Positions 8,550 through 17,523 are shown, numbered from the stretch's first letter. The stretch: DNA of 64,000 nt from Planomonospora sp. ID67723 (GCF_015711605.1 NZ_JABTEZ010000005.1:372001-436000), one strand, 5' to 3'. Notes: generated from the sequence alone by a model not told the origin. Made by a program: numbers and translations.

Positions 8550-8689
8550 GAGGGGAGGTCTCCCGGGCCGCAGGTGTGCACACCGGGCCGAATAACGAAG
8601 TTCAACGGGCGGGCCAGGAGATTCGATCATGCGGAACCGCGCGGAGTCCATACCTCCGGCGGCGATCGGGTGCCTGCGGACATGTGCCC

Positions 8690-8728
8690 GGCCGGTCGCG
8701 GACCTGCGGGCCGGGCCCGCGACCGGCC
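8690..8728 (-). terminator. Terminator-like hairpin after the aldo/keto reductase gene
   Basis: Twelve-base perfect arms GGCCGGTCGCGG (8690-8701) and CCGCGACCGGCC (8717-8728), with a 15-base loop. It lies about 30 bases downstream of the aldo/keto reductase stop on the minus strand and upstream of the ABC genes. Confidence 0.55.
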
Positions 8729-8759
8729 CCGGGGAAGCGGGGCCCCGAGGCGGGCTCCG

Positions 8760-9737
8760 TCACCAGCGGTGGTGCACCTGCGGCCGGATCAGCTCGTCGT
8801 AGGCCTCCCGTACGGCGCGCAGCGACTCCCCGGGCAGCGGCTCCGCGGCCGCGGCGGCAGCGTTGGCGCGGGCCTGGCCGGGGTTGCGGGCGCCGGGGAT
8901 GACCACCGAGACACCGGGCTGGTCGATGATCCAGCGCAGCGCGAACTGCGCCGTGGTCATCCCCTCGGGCACCAGCGGGGTCAGGCGGCGCACCGCCGCC
9001 AGGCCGGTGGTGTACTCGACGCCGGAGAAGGTCTCGCCCACGTCGAAGGACTCGCCGTGCCGGTTGTAGGTGCGGTGGTCGTCGGCGGCGAAAAGGGTGG
9101 ACTCGTCGTACTTGCCCGACAGCAGGCCGCTGGCGAGCGGGACCCGGGCGATGATGCCGACCCCGGCCTCGGCCGCCGCCGGGAGCACCTGCTCCAGCGG
9201 CTTGAGCCGGAAGGCGTTGAGGATGATCTGCACGGTGGCCACGCCCGGCCTGGCGATGGCGGTCAGCGCCTCGTCGCACGTCTCCACGCTCACCCCGTAG
9301 GCGGCGATCCGACGCTCCTGCACGAGGGTGTCCAGGGCGTCGAAGACCGCGTCGGAGGAGTACACCGGGGTGGGCGGGCAGTGCAGCTGCACCAGGTCGA
9401 GGGTGTCCACGCCGAGGTTGGCGCGGGACCGGTCCGTCCAGGCGCGGAAGTTGTCCAGGGTGTAGGCCGAAGGCTCCTGGGCGACGCGGCGGCCCATCTT
9501 CGTGGCCACGGTCAGCCCGGGCCTCTCCCTGATCAGCTGTCCGACGATCCGCTCGCTGCGGCCGTCGCCGTACACGTCGGCGGTGTCGATGAAGGTCACA
9601 CCGGAGTCCACCGCGGCGACGAGGACGGCCAGCGCCTCGTCCTCCCCGACCTCGCCCCAGTCGGCGCCCAGCTGCCAGGCGCCGAGTCCCACGACGCCAA
9701 CTTTCCTACCGGTTCTGCCTAGTTTGCGCTGTTCCAC
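8760..9737 (-). CDS. Aldo/keto reductase
   Basis: A 325-residue NAD(P)H-dependent reductase with a TIM-barrel fold. It opens MEQRKLGRTGRKVGVVGLG. The catalytic tetrad is visible: Asp51 and Tyr56 in DTADVYGDG, Lys in ATKMG near residue 81, and His in LVQLHCP near 120. The C-terminal cofactor segment VVIPGARNPGQ fits NADPH binding. Members act on sugars, ketones or quinones; no substrate can be assigned. It appears monocistronic, with a terminator-like hairpin downstream. Confidence 0.9.
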   Translation of the reverse strand: MEQRKLGRTGRKVGVVGLGAWQLGADWGEVGEDEALAVLVAAVDSGVTFIDTADVYGDGRSERIVGQLIRERPGLTVATKMGRRVAQEPSAYTLDNFRAWTDRSRANLGVDTLDLVQLHCPPTPVYSSDAVFDALDTLVQERRIAAYGVSVETCDEALTAIARPGVATVQIILNAFRLKPLEQVLPAAAEAGVGIIARVPLASGLLSGKYDESTLFAADDHRTYNRHGESFDVGETFSGVEYTTGLAAVRRLTPLVPEGMTTAQFALRWIIDQPGVSVVIPGARNPGQARANAAAAAAEPLPGESLRAVREAYDELIRPQVHHRW

Positions 9738-9914
9738 GTGCCCGATCGTAGTCCGCCGTCCGATCCGCCGGTCAGGCGCTTCCCCTGCCGCCGCCCGCGA
9801 CTCCCAGGAGCGCTCCCCCGGGGCAGGAGGCGGTGCCGCCGACCTCCTGCTGGGGAGGGACCAGCGCCGCTCGCCGCAGGGCCGGCGGCTCCGTGCAACC
9901 GGCGGGCCGGGACG

Positions 9915-10457
9915 CTAGTTGGCGCAGTCCTGGTCGTTGAGGGCCAGGGCGATCTCGTAGATCTCACCGTGGGACAGCAGGAAGGAGTAGGAGGCCTTCG
10001 GGTTGCCCGGGACGGTGACCGTGGCGTATCCGCTGGCCGACTGCTTCAGCTCGGGGTAGGCCTTGATCATCTGCCCGGCAGTGGAGCCGATCTTGATTCC
10101 CTGGGGGGTCTTGACGCCCTTGGGCGCGAAGATCATGGCGACGCCGAGCTTCTTGGAGATGTACAGGCCCACGTTGTCGCGGCCGGTCGGGTGCGCCTTC
10201 AGATCCCAGCCCGTGCACGGGCTCGCACTGGACTTGCGCACGATCTTCCGGGTGGCCTTGGCCTTCTTGGCGCTCATGCCGAGCTTCACGCCGCCGTATC
10301 CGAACGGTCCCAGCGTGCCGCCCGCGGAGGCCGTGTGCCCGGTCGCGGCGGGTGCGGCGACCGCCGCGGGCACGCCGCCGCCCAGCAGCACCCCTCCCGC
10401 CAGCGCCGTCGCCAGCGCCGCGCCACCCAGACGCCGGACCGTCGTGTATCCCGTCAT
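9915..10457 (-). CDS. Secreted protein of unknown function
   Basis: A 180-residue protein (from the ATG at 10457) with a standard Sec signal peptide: VRR n-region, hydrophobic stretch LGGAALATALAGG, and probable cleavage after AVA near residue 34. The mature part has a Lys-rich segment, two Cys residues (one in SPCTGWD, one near the C-terminus in DQDCAN) that could form a disulfide, and beta-rich text such as GYATVTVPGN. No family was recognised. An in-frame ATG at 10484 would add nine residues; GGGGGA before the second ATG favours the shorter form. Confidence 0.65.
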   Translation of the reverse strand: MTGYTTVRRLGGAALATALAGGVLLGGGVPAAVAAPAATGHTASAGGTLGPFGYGGVKLGMSAKKAKATRKIVRKSSASPCTGWDLKAHPTGRDNVGLYISKKLGVAMIFAPKGVKTPQGIKIGSTAGQMIKAYPELKQSASGYATVTVPGNPKASYSFLLSHGEIYEIALALNDQDCAN

Positions 10458-10653
10458 GGTTCCCCCGTTGTGGTTGCGAGTCATACCCCGGTTCGATGCA
10501 AGATCGACTGAGAAAGTTCGGCGATCCTTCCCGGCTCCGGGAAACAGGCGTGCGTCGGCCGGACCCGTCGCCGGGACCGGGCGGAGGCCGGAGGACTTCC
10601 GCCCGGCCGACGCCCGCTTCCCCCGCCGGCGCGCGGACGCGGGCGCCGCGGCG

Positions 10654-12165
10654 TCATCCGCGGCTGATGCGGACGGCGTCGGCGATGACGTAGCCGGTGC
10701 CCGAGGTCTGCCGGCCGACGCCCACCACGTCGTACGTCCCGGCCTTGAGCGTGAACGTCCCGAGGCTGCGCCAGACGCCGCCGCCCGAGCGCTGGTCGAC
10801 GTAGACCGTCGTGTTGCCGGCCGAGGCCGCCACGATGTAGGGAGCCGAACTGCTGTATCCCGGATGCGCCGGATAGCGGACCTCGACCCGGTACCTGCCG
10901 GTGGCGGGGACCTTCATCCTGTACCAGGCGGGGTCGGCGGCGGAGGCGGGGGAGGCGAACCGGTAGTCGGGCCCGAGGCGCTGGCCGGAGTAGGCGGAGG
11001 TCTTCCAGTTCGCGCTCGCGGTGAACCGGCCGGCGGTGCTGTTGTCCGTGGTGGCCGACCACGCCGGAGTGCTCCCGCCGGTGACGTACTTCATGTACGT
11101 GGTCCAGTTCCAGTGCGGGCCCGGGTCGGTGTGCGTGGCCCCGGGCACCTCCCTGTGGGCGATGATGTGCCTGCGGTCCTTGGGGATGCCGTACTTCTCG
11201 CAGAGGTGGCGGGTCAGCGCGGCGGAGGCGCGGTACATCGCGTCGGTGAACCACGCGGCGTTGCTGACGTAGCCCTCGTGCTCGATGCCGATGGACCGGT
11301 GGTTGTAGTCCCGGTTGCCCGCGTGCCAGGCGACGTCCTTGTGGCGCACCATCTGGGTGACGGCGCCGTTCGACGACTTGATCACGTAGTGCGCCGAGAC
11401 CTTGGCGGCGGGGTTCTGGAACCAGGAGATGGCGCCCGCGTACGACCCCTGGGTGACGTGGACGACCACCCGGTCGATCTTCCGGCTCGACGGGCGGTTG
11501 GCGGCGGTGTAGTTGCTCGGCCTCGCGGCCACCCAGGTCGCGGACGGGTACTCGGCGCCGGGCGCGGCCATCGCGCCGAGGTCGGGGGCCTGGGCGTAGG
11601 GGCCCCGGTCCGCGGTGACCACCTGCGGCGCGACCGTCACGCCGCGGGCGCTGAACCCGGTGCCGAGCAGCTCGTAGACGGCGTCGGCGTAGAGCCGTGC
11701 GGTCTCGGGGGAGGAGGCGTTGCCGTACTTCGCCACGGCCTGGTACCAGCGGCCCATGTCCTTCCTGGCGGTCTCGTCGAGGCCGAGCGCGTCGGCGTGG
11801 GCGCGCAGGAGCGCCGCGCCGCCGAGGACGTTCGACGCGGCGTCGGCGCGCAGTTTCCCGACCGGCAGGCCGGTGAGTTCGGCGGCCTGCTCCAGCGCGT
11901 GCGTGGTGGGGTTGCTGACCAGGTGCATCATGCCGTAGCCGCCGCTGGCGCTGGGCTCGCCGCCGTGGTCGTCGAGCCGGGTCTCGGCGTAGCCGAGGGC
12001 GGCGAGCAGGTCGCGGGGGACGCCGTACTCGCCCGCGGCGCGGTCGAGCGCCGCGGGCAGGGGCGGGTCCGGTTCCGGTTCCGCGAGGGCGGGGCGGCCG
12101 GCCAGGACCAGCAGGGCCGCGAGGGCGAAGGCGGCGAGAACCGCCGGCCGGCTATGGGCGAACAT
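10654..12165 (-). CDS. Secreted N-acetylmuramoyl-L-alanine amidase with lytic-transglycosylase-like and golvesin-type domains
   Basis: A 503-residue exported peptidoglycan hydrolase. Domains in order: signal peptide (1-28); an SLT/goose-lysozyme-like region (about 35-165) with YAETRLDD, whose Glu is the usual catalytic acid; an Amidase_2 domain (about 215-365) with zinc-ligand candidates in VVVHVT and HTDPGPHW plus GIEHEG; and a C-terminal beta-sandwich (about 375-503) ending YVIADAVRI, typical of golvesin/Xly-type carbohydrate-binding domains. It should cut the amide bond between MurNAc and the stem peptide. The ATG at 12165 follows AAGGAGACCTCC. Confidence 0.85.
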   Translation of the reverse strand: MFAHSRPAVLAAFALAALLVLAGRPALAEPEPDPPLPAALDRAAGEYGVPRDLLAALGYAETRLDDHGGEPSASGGYGMMHLVSNPTTHALEQAAELTGLPVGKLRADAASNVLGGAALLRAHADALGLDETARKDMGRWYQAVAKYGNASSPETARLYADAVYELLGTGFSARGVTVAPQVVTADRGPYAQAPDLGAMAAPGAEYPSATWVAARPSNYTAANRPSSRKIDRVVVHVTQGSYAGAISWFQNPAAKVSAHYVIKSSNGAVTQMVRHKDVAWHAGNRDYNHRSIGIEHEGYVSNAAWFTDAMYRASAALTRHLCEKYGIPKDRRHIIAHREVPGATHTDPGPHWNWTTYMKYVTGGSTPAWSATTDNSTAGRFTASANWKTSAYSGQRLGPDYRFASPASAADPAWYRMKVPATGRYRVEVRYPAHPGYSSSAPYIVAASAGNTTVYVDQRSGGGVWRSLGTFTLKAGTYDVVGVGRQTSGTGYVIADAVRISRG

Positions 12166-12428
12166 CACGGAGGTCTCCTTGTCCGGGGGTGAATGCAGCA
12201 CGGTAGAGGAGCCCACGATGATCATCGGTGAGGTTGTTGCTATGGGTATGGGAGAAAATTTCCGCTTGCTCCGGGACTGGTGATCCGTTCCTGCTGAGAT
12301 TCCGTCCTGACCAGCGGCTTCCGGCACGGGCTGGAGCCCGGGCGGGCGGATGATCGAATCTGTCGGAGCGGCTCGCTAGGGTGAGCGCTTCGTCCGATTC
12401 ATCCTGTTTGCCCCCTGAGGGTGTCCAC

Positions 12429-13226
12429 GTGCGTCTCGTCCGCCGCTACCGTTTCGGGTCGATCGCCGCGTTCGTCGCGGTCGGCTATGCGCTCACCCTC
12501 GTCGTGGCCGCCGTCATCGCGCTGGCCGGTGGCGACGGACTCCTCCGGCGGCTGGTGTTCCCCGCCGGCTGGTCGGGGCCGGACGACGACCTGACGGGCT
12601 GGGCCGTACTTCCGCCGGCCCTGGCCGGCGGGATGCAGGGCTGGGCTCTCTGGCAGATCCTCCGCGGATGGGTGGACGGGGAACGGCCCCGGTCGGAGAA
12701 GCGGGTCCGCCGGCTGCGCGGGCTGCTCTACGCCGACCTGCTCCTCGGCCTGACCCTCTCCCACCCCTTCGACCTGCTGGACGTCTGGTGGGTGGACATC
12801 CTGTGGAGCCTCGGGCAACTGGCCGTCGTCGTGCTGTTCCACCGGGTGCTGGAGGACGCCTCCCGCCTGCTGAGGCTCATCGCGCTGGTGGCGGGGACGC
12901 TCACCACGGTGGCGTGGCAGGGCAGGGTGGTCTCCGGCGAGTTCGGGTTCCAGACCGCTTACATGTTCTTCGACTTCGTGTCGCAGCACGTCGTCGAGGT
13001 CGGCTACCGCAGCCCGGGAGGCGAGATCGTGCTCGGGGACCCGATGGGCGGCTCCACGCTCCCCGATCTCGCGCTCCGCGGCAGGAGCGGCGACTACCGG
13101 ATCCGCGTGCACTACGCCTGGCTCCCCTGGAACGGGGAGAAGTACGGCGCGCAGCACCTGCTGATCATGGCCTATCCCGGCCGCGGAGACGACGTCGTCG
13201 TCCACCGCGAGCGGACCAGGCCGTGA
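12429..13226 (+). CDS. Integral membrane protein of unknown function with C-terminal soluble domain
   Basis: A 265-residue protein from the GTG at 12429 (GAGGGTG lies a few bases upstream; a TAGGGT -10-like sequence near 12377 argues against the earlier start at 12381). It has about five hydrophobic segments in the first 165 residues, followed by a soluble C-terminal part (about 170-265) with DYRIRVHYAWLPW and HLLIMAYPG, giving a beta-sandwich impression. No family was recognised. It is divergent from the amidase gene and followed by a strong terminator. Confidence 0.7.
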   Translation: MRLVRRYRFGSIAAFVAVGYALTLVVAAVIALAGGDGLLRRLVFPAGWSGPDDDLTGWAVLPPALAGGMQGWALWQILRGWVDGERPRSEKRVRRLRGLLYADLLLGLTLSHPFDLLDVWWVDILWSLGQLAVVVLFHRVLEDASRLLRLIALVAGTLTTVAWQGRVVSGEFGFQTAYMFFDFVSQHVVEVGYRSPGGEIVLGDPMGGSTLPDLALRGRSGDYRIRVHYAWLPWNGEKYGAQHLLIMAYPGRGDDVVVHRERTRP

Positions 13227-13288
13227 TCTCGCCGTCGCCCTCGTTGCGCCGAAGGCCGCCACGAACCGGGGCGAGGTCCAGAGCAGAA

Positions 13289-13316
13289 GAGGGCGCGGTC
13301 CGGAGACCGCGCCCTC
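13289..13316 (+). terminator. Strong terminator hairpin
   Basis: Perfect 12-base arms GAGGGCGCGGTC (13289-13300) and GACCGCGCCCTC (13305-13316) around the tetraloop CGGA, about 60 bases after the stop of the membrane-protein gene. There is no T-run. Confidence 0.75.
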
Positions 13317-13506
13317 GGGGGCGTCTGCCCCGGTGGAGTCCGTGCTCGCCTGCGCGGCTCCCCGCCCGTATCCGGAGGCTTTTCCTCCTGAGGGCCTGGT
13401 GCGGCATCCTCCAGCAGTCGCGGCGTCATCGCGATCCCGGTGAGGCGCTCGGCCAAGAGGAACGCCGGCCGTCCGTGGGGGTCGGCGATCGGGTGGACGG
13501 GGGAGT

Positions 13507-13611
13507 CGATCCGAGCGCCATCGCGAGGTTCTTCGGTGTGTGAAACCGCTCCCACTCGCTGACCTCGGCGAATTTCCGCAGCCTGTGGGTCAGTTCGTCC
13601 AGTTCCGCCAT
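13507..13611 (-). pseudogene. N-terminal remnant of a MazG-like nucleotide pyrophosphohydrolase
   Basis: From the ATG at 13611 about 35 residues read MAELDELTHRLRKFAEVSEW then ERFHTPKNLAMALG, which matches the conserved N-terminus of small MazG-like dNTP pyrophosphohydrolases (the HTPKNLAMAL element). The metal-binding ExxE segment that should follow immediately is absent; the frame goes on into unrelated text and neither other frame restores it. This looks like a deletion remnant. The region between this fragment and the terminator at 13316 holds no recognisable gene. Confidence 0.6.
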
Positions 13612-13745
13612 GGTCCTCAGGGTAGGGCTACGACGGGACGAAGACGTGCCGCAAGGGGTTTCGCTGATTTGCCCTGTGCTCACCCGGCGGGACATGCCGA
13701 GGGCGGGGAGAGCATGAACCGCCCGCCGCCGGGCATGCAGTGATC

Positions 13746-14096
13746 ATGAGTCTGGAATGGGAGCAGATCGTCGTCGACTCGGCGGATCCGGTCGCCCTGG
13801 GCCGGTGGTGGGCCGAGGCCCTCGGCTGGGTGGTGATCAACGACGCGAGCGACGAGTACGAGATCCGCCCGGCGCCCGATCGCCTTCCCGGCCTGCTCTT
13901 CGTTCCGGTGCCCGAGCCCCGGACGGTCAAGAACCGGCTCCACCTCGACTTCCGCCCCGACGACCAGGACGCCGAGGTCGCACGGCTGCTGGCGACGGGC
14001 GCCCGCCGGGCCGACGTGGGGCAGGGCGAGCAGTCATGGGCGGTCCTCGCGGATCCCGAGGGCAACGAGTTCTGCGTCCTCCGCGCCCGGGCCTGA
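13746..14096 (+). CDS. VOC-family (glyoxalase/bleomycin resistance-like) protein
   Basis: A 116-residue single-copy VOC protein: SLEWEQIVVDSADPVALGRWW opens the first beta-alpha-beta-beta-beta unit, NRLHLDFRPDD begins the second with the usual metal-ligand His, and LADPEGNEFCVL closes with the usual Glu ligand. This is the short form that pairs as a dimer. The ATG at 13746 is preferred over a GTG two codons earlier. The substrate is unknown. A second, unrelated VOC gene follows in the same direction. Confidence 0.8.
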   Translation: MSLEWEQIVVDSADPVALGRWWAEALGWVVINDASDEYEIRPAPDRLPGLLFVPVPEPRTVKNRLHLDFRPDDQDAEVARLLATGARRADVGQGEQSWAVLADPEGNEFCVLRARA

Positions 14097-14220
14097 AGCA
14101 CCGCCAGAGGTCCCGCGGGGGACCCGGTGCCCGGGATCGAGCGGATCCGGTCCTTCCTGCGCGGGGCACGGCTCCCCGATCATGAGAGGTTCATGCTCTT
14201 CCCGACCGGAGGTGTTGCGC

Positions 14221-14607
14221 GTGGCGCACTACAGCAGGCTCTACACGGTCGTCATCGACGTTCCCCAGGCCGACCATGACCGGGAGGCGGAGTTCTGGCA
14301 GGGGGCGATCGGACCGGAACTGAAAGCCAACGAGAGGTATCCGGAGTACCACGGCGCCCTGCTGCACGGGCAGGAGTTCGCGCTGATCATCCAGCGGCTG
14401 GGGGATGGGGAGAGCCGGGTGCACGTCGACATCCACACCGATGATCTGGAGGCGGAGGTCGCGCGGCTGGAGCGGCTGGGCGCCGAGCGGGTGCAGAAGG
14501 CGAACGACCGCTGGTGGATCATGCGGGACCCGGCCGGGCTGCCGTTCTGCGTCATACCGGACGCCCCCGGCACGCTGCACGACGGCAACGCCCAACGGTG
14601 GGACTGA
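14221..14607 (+). CDS. VOC-family protein
   Basis: A 128-residue protein of the glyoxalase-like fold: YTVVIDVPQADHDREAEFW, then SRVHVDIHTDDLEAEVARLE and a C-terminal MRDPAGLPFCVIPD. The His of VHVDI and the Asp/Glu near the C-terminus occupy the usual metal-ligand places, although the final Glu of the commoner PEGNEF motif is replaced in AGLPF, so metal binding may be altered. The start is the GTG at 14221, preceded by GGAGGT with 7-base spacing; an upstream ATG lacks this. The ligand is unknown. Confidence 0.75.
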   Translation: MAHYSRLYTVVIDVPQADHDREAEFWQGAIGPELKANERYPEYHGALLHGQEFALIIQRLGDGESRVHVDIHTDDLEAEVARLERLGAERVQKANDRWWIMRDPAGLPFCVIPDAPGTLHDGNAQRWD

Positions 14608-14683
14608 CGCCGTCCCCTCTCCCGCCGTGCCCGTCCGGCGGCGGGGGAGGGGGCGACGGGAGAAAGGACGCGCCGCGCCGCCG

Positions 14684-15973
14684 TCAGGCCGGGCGCTCCG
14701 GGAGGCGGCCGGTGACCCAGTCCGTGACGAGGGCGAGGACCTCGGGGTCGGTGGGCCTGCGGATCTGCTGCTTGTAGGTGCGCAGGCCCCCGGCGTCCGG
14801 GTCGCGGCGGAGCAGGTGGCTCAGCTCGGGCACCCGGACGGTCGTGACGTCCCCCTCCGTCAGGGCGGCGATGGCGTCGAGGTCGGCGGGGTCGACCTGG
14901 ACGTCGCCCGAGCCGGTGACGGCGAGGACCGGCACGCGCAGCCCGCGCAGGAGCGGCCCGGGGTCGAAGGCGATGAACTCGCGGTGCCAGCGCGCGTTGG
15001 TCTTCCGTCCCTGGACCCGGGCGACGTCGGTCGTGGTGGCCTTGAGCCGGGTGATGGCCTGGTCCTGCTTCTCGAACAGGTCGGTGCGGAGCACGCGCAG
15101 GATCACGCGGACCGGTGCGGGCAGGTCCCCGGCGATCTGCCGGGCCTGCCACCTCAGGGTCTCCTCGCCGGTCTTGGCGATGCCGGCCAGCAGCACGATC
15201 CCGGCCAGGCCCGCCTGCTCCCCGGCGCCGAGCGCGGTGGCGATGACGGCCCCCTCGCTGTGGCCCGCGAGGAACACCGCCGCCGGGTCGATCTCCGTAC
15301 GGTTGCGGAGCCAGGCCAGCGCGGCCCGAGCGTCGTCGACGTTGTCGGTCAGCCCCGCGGTGAGGAAGTCGCCCTGCGACTCGCCGACCCCGCGCTTGTC
15401 GTAGCGGAAGGAGGCGACACCCGCCCGTGCCAGGGCGTGCGCGAGATCGCGGCTGACCCCGAGGGGCATGCGCCTGTGGTCGGCGTCCCGGTCGAGCGGG
15501 CCCGATCCCGTCATGATCAGCACCACGGGGTGCGGTCCGGGGCGGGCGGGCAGGGCCAGCGTGCCGCCGAGGATCAAGCTGCCGGAGCGGAAGGTGACGC
15601 GCTCCTCGGCGACCGGAGCGGGCAGGCCGGCCGATGCGCGGATGCGCCCGGCGAGCTCCGGCGCGTGCTCGTCGCCGACCAGCAGCTCGTCGTAGCGGGT
15701 GCCGCTCAGGGCCACCCGTACGGCGGGCACGCCCCGGCGGACGGCAACGAACGCCCGGCTCCCCGGCCTCCGCCACGTCCCGATCCTGACCCGGCCCGGG
15801 ACGGCCAGCCCGGGGGCGCGCAGGCCTCGGGCACCGGTCAGCGCGTCCTCCACGACGGCGACCCCGCGGACCGCGGCCAGCGGCACGCGGATGTCGCCGC
15901 GCAGCCCCGCCGTCTTCTCGCCCCGGCCGAGCGTCAGCACCAGCTCGCCGCCGGTCACCGTCATCGTCGCCAT
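14684..15973 (-). CDS. Alpha/beta hydrolase with N-terminal PH-like domain
   Basis: A 429-residue fusion. Residues 1-110 are beta-rich with ALSGTRYDELLVG and resemble PH-like/DUF-type domains that precede no catalysis. Residues 115-429 form an alpha/beta hydrolase: oxyanion region MTGSGPLDRD, RYDKRGVGES after strand 4, nucleophile elbow GHSEG near residue 245, then an acid in TGSGDVQVD and a catalytic His candidate in LSHLLR. This is an esterase/lipase or dipeptidyl-type hydrolase of unknown substrate. It diverges from the winged-helix regulator at 16050, with a shared operator-like palindrome between the starts. Confidence 0.8.
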   Translation of the reverse strand: MATMTVTGGELVLTLGRGEKTAGLRGDIRVPLAAVRGVAVVEDALTGARGLRAPGLAVPGRVRIGTWRRPGSRAFVAVRRGVPAVRVALSGTRYDELLVGDEHAPELAGRIRASAGLPAPVAEERVTFRSGSLILGGTLALPARPGPHPVVLIMTGSGPLDRDADHRRMPLGVSRDLAHALARAGVASFRYDKRGVGESQGDFLTAGLTDNVDDARAALAWLRNRTEIDPAAVFLAGHSEGAVIATALGAGEQAGLAGIVLLAGIAKTGEETLRWQARQIAGDLPAPVRVILRVLRTDLFEKQDQAITRLKATTTDVARVQGRKTNARWHREFIAFDPGPLLRGLRVPVLAVTGSGDVQVDPADLDAIAALTEGDVTTVRVPELSHLLRRDPDAGGLRTYKQQIRRPTDPEVLALVTDWVTGRLPERPA

Positions 15974-16007
15974 CTCGTGTTCCTCCCTTTTCGTCTGCCA
16001 TAAGTAT

Positions 16008-16021
16008 TCTCATTTTTGAGA
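16008..16021. promoter_or_regulatory. Operator-like inverted repeat TCTCA-TTTT-TGAGA
   Basis: Perfect five-base arms around four T. A further half-site TGAGA occurs at 16035-16039 after an AT-rich stretch. It lies between the divergent hydrolase and regulator starts in an otherwise GC-rich region, which makes it the natural binding site for the winged-helix protein at 16050. Confidence 0.5.
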
Positions 16022-16049
16022 TTGATGTCAAATATGAGAGCATTAAGCT

Positions 16050-16580
16050 ATGAAGACGACGGTCGACCTTCTTCTCCACCCCGTCCGGCTGCGCATCGTC
16101 CAGGCGCTGCTCGGCGACCGCCGCATGACCACCGCGGCCCTCGCCGCCGAGCTCTCCGACGTCTCCACCGCCACCCTCTACCGGCACGTCGGCACGCTGA
16201 CCGAGGCCGGGGTGCTGGAGGTCGTGGAGGAGCAGCGGGTGCGGGGCGCGGTGGAGCGCACCTACGCGCTGCGCCTGCCGGCGGCGCAGATCGCCGAGGA
16301 GGATCTGGCCGCGATGTCGCCGGAGGACCACCGGCGGGCGTTCATGGCGTTCACGGCGGGGCTGCTGGCCGACTTCGACCGCTACACCGGGCGCGGTGAC
16401 GTCGACCTGCGACGGGACGGCGTCGGCTACCGCCAGGCCGCCCTGTGGCTCTCCGACGAGGAGCTCGCCGAGTTCGCGGCCGACCTCCGGCGGGTAGTGG
16501 AGGCCAGGCTGGGCCACGGGCCGGCGGAGGGGCGGGTCAGGAGGCTCTTGACCACCGTGCTGATGCCCGGTGTTCCCTAG
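16050..16580 (+). CDS. Winged-helix (ArsR/helix-turn-helix 20-like) transcriptional regulator
   Basis: A 176-residue regulator. The N-terminal winged helix (residues 1-85) opens with LLLHPVRLRIVQALL, followed by recognition-helix text VSTATLYRHVGTLTEAGVL and a wing around VEERTYAL-type residues. The C-terminal half is helical, likely for dimerisation or ligand sensing, and has no Cys, so metal sensing is unlikely. It is divergent from the PH/hydrolase gene and probably controls it and itself through the palindrome at 16008. Its end overlaps the convergent XRE gene by four bases. Confidence 0.8.
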   Translation: MKTTVDLLLHPVRLRIVQALLGDRRMTTAALAAELSDVSTATLYRHVGTLTEAGVLEVVEEQRVRGAVERTYALRLPAAQIAEEDLAAMSPEDHRRAFMAFTAGLLADFDRYTGRGDVDLRRDGVGYRQAALWLSDEELAEFAADLRRVVEARLGHGPAEGRVRRLLTTVLMPGVP

Positions 16581-17386
16581 TCGGGGTGGTGCTGGTGCTG
16601 CAGGTAGGCGGCGGTCTCGGGGTTGGCCGGGAAGTAGGCCTCGATGGCCAGCTCGGCGACGGTGATGTCCAGCGGGGTGCCGAAGGTGGTCATCGTGCTG
16701 AAGAAGACCAGCTCGCGGTAACCGCGGCGGAGTCGGAGCGGGATCACGAGCTGCCCCGGACCCGCGCCGAGTTCGGGCTCGGGCTGGTCGCAGGGATAGT
16801 CGTCGAGCTCCCGCCAGAGGTCGGTCAGCTCGGGGTCGGCGGTCAGGCTGATCTGGCGGCGGAGCCGGTGCAAAAGATGGGCTCGCCACTCGCCCAGATT
16901 GAGGATCCGGTGGGCCATGCCCTTGGGATGCAGGCTCAGCCGCAGCACGTTGACCGGCGGGACGAGCAGCTCGGGCGCGACGCCGCGCAGCAGCAGGCCG
17001 GTGGCGGCATTGCGGTCCACCAGGTTCCAGCGCTGGTCGACGACCACGGCGGGGTACGGCTGGTGCCCGCTCAGCACCTGCCCCAGCGCCGTCCGGACCG
17101 AGGCCATCTCCGGCGAGTTCAGCGGGGTCTCGGCGAAGACCGGGGCGAAGCCGCCCGCGAGCAGCAGGTGGTTGCGCTCGCGCAGCGGCAGGTCCAGCTC
17201 CTCGGCGAGATGGAGGATCATGTCGCGGCTCGGTTTCGACCGGCCGGTCTCCACGAAGCTCAGGTGACGGGTGGAGACGTCGGCCTGGATGGCCAGATCC
17301 AGCTGGCTCATCCTCCGCCGTTCCCGCCACTGGCGCAGCAGCTCGCCGACAGGCCGGTTCCCGCTGGTGGTGGTCACAATCACCAC
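16577..17386 (-). CDS. XRE-family transcriptional regulator with MmyB-like ligand domain
   Basis: A 269-residue protein. Residues 10-70 form an XRE helix-turn-helix (GELLRQWRERRRMSQLDLA, then VSTRHLSFVETGRSKPSRDM). Residues about 95-265 match the MmyB-like sensor domain, with YPAVVVDQRWNLVDRN and a C-terminal FGTPLDITVAELAIEAYFP. In characterised members this PAS-like domain binds fatty acids or acyl-CoA. The gene precedes no obvious operon; it diverges from the frameshifted phosphotransferase gene. The start codon at 17386 is plausible, though an internal ATG cannot be excluded. Confidence 0.88.
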   Translation of the reverse strand: MVIVTTTSGNRPVGELLRQWRERRRMSQLDLAIQADVSTRHLSFVETGRSKPSRDMILHLAEELDLPLRERNHLLLAGGFAPVFAETPLNSPEMASVRTALGQVLSGHQPYPAVVVDQRWNLVDRNAATGLLLRGVAPELLVPPVNVLRLSLHPKGMAHRILNLGEWRAHLLHRLRRQISLTADPELTDLWRELDDYPCDQPEPELGAGPGQLVIPLRLRRGYRELVFFSTMTTFGTPLDITVAELAIEAYFPANPETAAYLQHQHHPD

Positions 17387-17523
17387 GATATCCAGCGATG
17401 ATCGACCAAACCATTACCCACCATGTAACGACAGTCGTGACGTCCGTTCCCGGTCCTCAGACCTCGTGAGAGACGGCGGATAACGGTTGGCGGCCCGGGT
17501 CCCCGACCAGCCAGACTGGCCCG

